Shown piece after piece: positions 60,438 through 64,000 of a stretch of 64,000 nt of DNA. Source of the DNA: Rufibacter hautae (GTDB lineage Bacteria; Bacteroidota; Bacteroidia; Cytophagales; Hymenobacteraceae); the NCBI RefSeq assembly GCF_008271695.1, contig NZ_VKKY01000003.1, positions 620,001-684,000 on the forward strand. The letters run 5' to 3'. Position numbers and translations under genes: made by a program. A model generated the notes under the pieces. It ran no database searches and was not told the DNA's origin. It saw nothing but the letters and a program-made list of their open reading frames with translations. The stretch's first letter is position 1, and every line of letters begins with the position of its first letter.

Positions 60438-61071
60438 CAACGAGGAACAGGATAAGTTCTTTGGGGCCGTGGGCACCCATGACTAAGGTTTTCTCAATGT
60501 CGGCGGTACGGCTGGGGCCGCTCACCAGGGAAAGCATGGACGGCAGGCGGTTGCCGTATTTCCCCTGCACAAACTGCAGGGCTTGCTTGATATCGGGCAC
60601 CAGTTGTGACAGTTTGGCCACCACCAGGTGCATGGCCGGGTAGACAGACAACCTCCGGCCGCTGGCGTTGGCGGAGGAAACCAGGATGCTGCCGGTACGG
60701 GCCACCAAGGCCTCACAGGTGGTAAGTGACGCCTGCGCGTTGCTGATGAAATCGTCTTCGGTGCCGTTGAAGTTGATGCCGCTGGCGTGCAGGATTTTCT
60801 TCAGGGCCGGTTCCCACACGTATAGGTTGTCAATGCCGCGCTCTTTCTTGAACTCAAACAGCTGGTCAAAGAAATCCTCCTCGTTCTCGCAGTACACAAA
60901 CGTGCCGCTGTTGCGGATGAACGTCTCCGCGAAAAGCACCGAAAGGTCTTCCAGCAGGGGGCCGTAGACCGAGGTGGAGAAGTCTGGGGTAGGAGGCAGA
61001 AAAGGCGCTGACTTAGCCAGCGCCTCTCTTACCTTGCGGAGCACAATCTCTTTAGATTTGGCTTCGTACAT
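60421..61071 (-). CDS. LUD domain protein (LutC/YkgG-like)
   Basis: The 216-residue protein begins MYEAKSKEIVLRKVREAL. Conserved LUD features are TTCEALVARTGSILVSSANASGRRLSVYPAMHLVV and SMLSLVSGPSRTADIEKTLVMGAHGPKEL. In lactate-oxidation operons LutC works with LutA and LutB, but neither is here. In Bacteroidota stand-alone LUD genes often lie near ftsH; the role is unclear. It overlaps lpxH by 17 bp and lies 38 bp after ftsH. Confidence 0.9.
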   Translation of the reverse strand: MYEAKSKEIVLRKVREALAKSAPFLPPTPDFSTSVYGPLLEDLSVLFAETFIRNSGTFVYCENEEDFFDQLFEFKKERGIDNLYVWEPALKKILHASGINFNGTEDDFISNAQASLTTCEALVARTGSILVSSANASGRRLSVYPAMHLVVAKLSQLVPDIKQALQFVQGKYGNRLPSMLSLVSGPSRTADIEKTLVMGAHGPKELILFLVDDHTD

Positions 61072-61082
61072 GTTGTATTTCC

Positions 61083-61115
61083 GTTTAGGACCTGTTTTTC
61101 AGAAAAAGGCTACGA
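61083..61115 (+). repeat. 36-bp palindrome overlapping the ftsH stop
   Basis: GTTTAGGACCTGTTTTTC and GAAAAAGGCTACGA; its right side covers the ftsH stop codon (61110-61112). Confidence 0.5.
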
Positions 61116-63221
61116 ATTGAACGTAGTGCCTTCTCCGCTGGATGACGGTGCGCCGGTGGGCTCAGCGGCCGTAGGCGTGTCTTCCTGGTTTTGCTGGGCA
61201 CCGGTTGGGGTGATGATATGGTTTTCACCGGCTACTTCGCTCTGCGTTTTGCTACGGTCTGTACCAGCGGTGTGGGCTTGGTAGTTGGTCAATCCCTCAA
61301 AAGGTCTTGGACCTACCAAACGCTCCAGGTCATGTTGGAAAAGGATTTCCTTCTCCAGCAGTTCCTGCGCTACCATTTCCAGCTCGTTCCGTCTGTCAGA
61401 CAACAGTTGCAGCGTGCGGTTGTACGCGTCACCTACCAACAGGCGTACCTCAGAGTCAATCGTTTCTGCGGTGGTTTCTGAATAAGGCTTAGTAAACGTG
61501 TTGTCTGGCTGCTTAGAGTCATAGAACGACAGGTTCCCGATGCGGTCATTCATCCCGTACATGGTCACAATGCTATAGGCCATTTTGGTGATGCGCTCCA
61601 GGTCGCTCAAGGCACCGGTAGAGATTTTGCCGAACACGATCTGCTCCGCCGCGCGGCCGCCTAAGGCCATGCACATCTCATCTACCAACTGCTCGGTGTT
61701 GTACAAGAACTGCTCTTTCGGTAAGTACTGCGCGTACCCTAAAGCGGCCACACCACGTGGAACGATACTCACTTTCACCAACGGATCGCAGTGCTCCAGG
61801 AACCAACCGGCAATAGCGTGACCGGCTTCGTGGTAGGCAACGATTTTCTTTTCCTGCGGAGAGATGATCTTGTTTTTCTTCTCTAAACCACCAATCACGC
61901 GGTCAATGGCATCGTTGAAATCCTGCATCTCAATCGCCTTTTTGTTGCGGCGGGCGGCAATCAAAGCAGCCTCGTTACACACGTTAGCGATCTCGGCCCC
62001 GGCGAAACCAGGCGTCTGGGCAGCTAATTTCTTCGCATCTACGTCACTGGCTAAGGTCAAGGGACCCAAGTGCACGCCAAAGATGTGGGTACGGCCGTTG
62101 ATGTCTGGTTTGTCAATGCTGATCTGGCGGTCAAAACGTCCCGGACGCAGCAAGGCCGAATCCAAGATGTCAGGGCGGTTAGTGGCGGCCAGGATAATTA
62201 CCCCGGAATCCGTTGCGAAACCGTCCATCTCTACCAACAGGGAGTTCAGGGTGTTCTCGCGCTCATCGTTACCGCCTGGCATCTGCCCACGGCTACGGGA
62301 ACGACCAATGGCGTCAATCTCGTCAATGAAGATGATACACGGGGCTTTGGCTTTCGCTTGCTTGAACAGGTCACGCACACGGGCAGCACCCACCCCTACG
62401 AACATCTCCACGAAGTCTGAACCAGACAGAGAGAAGAACGGAACCTCGGCCTCACCGGCAACAGCTTTCGCCAACAAGGTTTTACCGGTACCCGGAGGGC
62501 CTACCAGCAACGCACCTTTCGGGATTTTACCTCCCAGAATGGTGAATTTGGTGGGGTTCTTCAGGAATTCCACAATCTCCTGTATCTCTTCTTTGGCTTC
62601 TTCCAGCCCGGCTACGTCTTTGAAGGTGATTTTCACGCGGTTCTCGGCGTCAAACAACGCGGCGCGCGATTTCCCGATGTTGAAGATTTGTCCACCGGCT
62701 CCTCCGCCCGCCATGCGGCGCATCAGGAACCAGAAACCTACCATCAGCAGGATGAAGAACGGCCAGCCCATTAAGAGCTCCAGAAGTCCGGTGCGCTTCT
62801 CAATCTCCAACGGCACGCGCTGCTCACGCGGGATCTGAGCCTGCAATTGGTCCAGGTCCTGTTTGAAGCTCTCGGCGGTGATGATAGGGAAGTGGTAGTG
62901 CGCGCCCTGGGTGTTCATGCTGAACCCACCGCCGCGGCTCTCCAATTCTGACCGGTACTTGTCGTTCTTCAGGGCTTCCTCTTTCAAGGTCACCTCTGCT
63001 ACGTTGTTGTTCACAACCGCTACCTTCTTCACATCCTGGGCCAACAGCATCTCCTCAAAGCGAGGCTGCCGGATTTCAATGGTGGCGTTGAGGTTGTTAT
63101 AGTAAGTAAGGCCGAAAATAAAGATCACCAAAGCCGCCAGCACCCAGATCTGCATGGTAGGGCGGGGCGGGGTGTTGGGTATTATTTTTCTTTTTCTCTT
63201 TTTTTCTGGTTTGTCTGTCAT
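61110..63221 (-). CDS. ftsH: ATP-dependent zinc metalloprotease FtsH
   Basis: The 703-residue protein has two membrane helices (~residues 25-40 and 149-167) around a periplasmic domain. The AAA module has Walker A GPPGTGKT at 241-248 and [11 protein letters not shown] at 296-306. The SRH is [16 protein letters not shown]. The peptidase zinc site HEAGH is at 464-468. FtsH degrades unneeded membrane and cytoplasmic proteins as a hexamer. The C-terminus is Gln/Ser/Thr/Gly-rich and unstructured. Confidence 0.98.
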   Translation of the reverse strand: MTDKPEKKRKRKIIPNTPPRPTMQIWVLAALVIFIFGLTYYNNLNATIEIRQPRFEEMLLAQDVKKVAVVNNNVAEVTLKEEALKNDKYRSELESRGGGFSMNTQGAHYHFPIITAESFKQDLDQLQAQIPREQRVPLEIEKRTGLLELLMGWPFFILLMVGFWFLMRRMAGGGAGGQIFNIGKSRAALFDAENRVKITFKDVAGLEEAKEEIQEIVEFLKNPTKFTILGGKIPKGALLVGPPGTGKTLLAKAVAGEAEVPFFSLSGSDFVEMFVGVGAARVRDLFKQAKAKAPCIIFIDEIDAIGRSRSRGQMPGGNDERENTLNSLLVEMDGFATDSGVIILAATNRPDILDSALLRPGRFDRQISIDKPDINGRTHIFGVHLGPLTLASDVDAKKLAAQTPGFAGAEIANVCNEAALIAARRNKKAIEMQDFNDAIDRVIGGLEKKNKIISPQEKKIVAYHEAGHAIAGWFLEHCDPLVKVSIVPRGVAALGYAQYLPKEQFLYNTEQLVDEMCMALGGRAAEQIVFGKISTGALSDLERITKMAYSIVTMYGMNDRIGNLSFYDSKQPDNTFTKPYSETTAETIDSEVRLLVGDAYNRTLQLLSDRRNELEMVAQELLEKEILFQHDLERLVGPRPFEGLTNYQAHTAGTDRSKTQSEVAGENHIITPTGAQQNQEDTPTAAEPTGAPSSSGEGTTFNS

Positions 63222-63269
63222 GGGTTGTTCTCTCTCAATAAAAAGTAAACCTCAGGGCCGGCGCTTTGT

Positions 63270-63668
63270 TTACCGCACAGCCGATGTAGTGCCTTCCGTA
63301 GGCGCTACGTGCGTAATCTCAGCATCACCCCAAAGTTCTTCCAGGGCGTAGAAATTACGTTTGTCCTTGAGAAAGATGTGGGCCACTACGTCTACGTAGT
63401 CCAGTACCACCCACTCACGGTTGGTGCGGCCTTCACTCTGCCAGGGATTTTCTTTGGTAAGCTTGAAAACTTCTTCTTCAATAGACGTAGCAATGGCATC
63501 CAGTTGCGTGTCTGAGCTAGCGGAGCTTATGATAAAGTAGTCTGAGACGGCATTCTTTAAGTGTTTCAGGTTGAGAACGACAATATCAGCTGCTTTTCTT
63601 TCTTGCATGCCTTTTACCACCAGTTCTGCCAATATGTCGGAATTGTCCTGAATCGTGTTGTGTTTCAT
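63270..63668 (-). CDS. rsfS: Ribosomal silencing factor RsfS
   Basis: The start is ATG 63668 (MKHNTIQDNSDILAELVVKGM). The open frame continues upstream but there it lies opposite birA, so it is excluded. The 132-residue protein carries the Iojap/RsfS pattern: AADIVVLNLKHLKNAVSDYFIISSASSDTQLDAIA, REWVVLDYVDVVAHIF and FYALEELWGDAE. It binds ribosomal protein L14 and blocks subunit joining under starvation. It lies 48 bp upstream of ftsH. Confidence 0.95.
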   Translation of the reverse strand: MKHNTIQDNSDILAELVVKGMQERKAADIVVLNLKHLKNAVSDYFIISSASSDTQLDAIATSIEEEVFKLTKENPWQSEGRTNREWVVLDYVDVVAHIFLKDKRNFYALEELWGDAEITHVAPTEGTTSAVR

Positions 63669-63708
63669 TTGGGAAATATAAATTTGATCTTCAAAAATAC
63701 TAAAGTCT

Positions 63709-64000
63709 TTGCATAAATTTTCGCCAAATACCCTTTTTATAGGCCAGCAATTAGTCTTTATGCCAGAATGCGCCTCCACTAACACAGAGGCACATCTGCT
63801 TCTTAACAAAAATGGCGCCACGGATGGTTGTGTCATAGTGGCGGGTGCCCAAACCAGTGGGCGCGGCCAACGTGGCAATACCTGGGACGTGGAGCCTGAC
63901 AAAAACCTTACGTTATCTGTCATATTAAAGCCAACCTTTTTAGAGGCTCAGCATCAGTTTTCGCTCAACATTGCCGTGTCCCTAGCGGCCCTTGACCTTC
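63709..64000 (+). CDS. birA: Biotin--[acetyl-CoA-carboxylase] ligase, N-terminal part (truncated by window edge)
   Basis: The frame 63709-64000 reads MHKFSPNTLFIGQQLVFMPE from a TTG start. No in-frame ATG exists before 63760, and a stop lies at 63685-63687. The BirA motifs are CASTNTEAHLLL and the biotinyl-AMP loop GAQTSGRGQRGNTWDVEP, with NLTLSVILKP after it. It attaches biotin to the carrier protein of acetyl-CoA carboxylase. There is no N-terminal DNA-binding domain, so it is not expected to be a repressor. It is divergent from rsfS, with 40 bp between starts. The gene continues past base 64000. Confidence 0.88.
   Translation, partial: MHKFSPNTLFIGQQLVFMPECASTNTEAHLLLNKNGATDGCVIVAGAQTSGRGQRGNTWDVEPDKNLTLSVILKPTFLEAQHQFSLNIAVSLAALDL

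Noticed and set aside
63669-63923. N-terminal extension of RsfS by 85 residues
   Set aside because: This part lies opposite birA and has antisense composition; ATG 63668 gives the normal RsfS length.
1-64000. tRNA, rRNA or tmRNA genes
   Set aside because: I looked through the gaps for T-arm (GGTTCRAATCC-type) and acceptor pairing and found none; a tool scan could still detect a weak one.

Overview
The window looks like chromosomal DNA of a Bacteroidota bacterium, most likely order Cytophagales and probably family Hymenobacteraceae (Rufibacter/Pontibacter-like). Supporting marks are a gliding lipoprotein gene (gldH) coupled to a PSP1-domain gene, a fused SecDF, the Bacteroidota-type alternative GlmU, a BatD protein, Tat-exported ferritin-like proteins, and TAnnTTTG promoter boxes with few Shine-Dalgarno sites. 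The family assignment is inference from gene content; no rRNA or tRNA gene is present to confirm it. I see no transposase, prophage, CRISPR array or obvious island: this is core chromosome with an unusual load of small non-coding repeats.

Layout. 1-5.1 kb: end of queG, a small conserved protein, a pair of ferritin-like genes (minus strand), then batD-aroC. 5.1-17.6 kb: mainly transporters (Na+/H+ antiporter, peptide POT, nucleoside CNT, amino-acid APC, YitT, CPA2 K+/H+ antiporter) with the Fe-S scaffold nfu. 17.9-22.8 kb (minus): secDF, a small exported protein, udk, rdgB. 23.3-26.1 kb: a three-gene Mla/MCE lipid transport operon. 26.9-32.9 kb: a phosphoribosyltransferase, ribosomal protein L31, alternative GlmU, holB, hemC, a periplasmic cyclophilin and an RmlD-like reductase. 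33.0-33.5 kb: a cluster of repeats. 33.6-44.4 kb: a ComEA-like protein, a large PAS histidine kinase, a 1331-residue SF1 helicase overlapping a lipoprotein gene, and an NmrA-like reductase. 44.8-46.9 kb: a 705-residue Gly/Ser/Tyr/Gln-rich disordered protein resembling the FUS/TAF15 low-complexity domains. 47.5-51 kb (minus): a membrane-anchored EEP phosphatase, gldH and the PSP1 gene. 51.4-58.7 kb: two GNAT proteins, an SH3 protein, a Zn-alcohol dehydrogenase operon, a LytS/LytR-type two-component system and a Gdx-type SMR exporter. 58.8-64 kb: a compact minus-strand run rsfS-ftsH-LUD-lpxH-exported protein, divergent from a partial birA.

The most unusual content is non-coding. (1) A 67-nt element of three abutting hairpins occurs four times (5418, 26469, 33359, 44640) with no length change and with compensatory base changes in its stems. 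Two copies continue into a shared body of about 270 nt. (2) An imperfect ~36-bp palindrome (GTTTTA...GTTTT / AAAA...TAAAAC) sits in most intergenic gaps, over 20 times in 64 kb, and is sometimes built into terminators or gene ends. (3) There are several foldbacks of types that I recall as dispersed repeats in many bacteria (38110-38188, 44504-44572, 33479-33502, 9837-9867).
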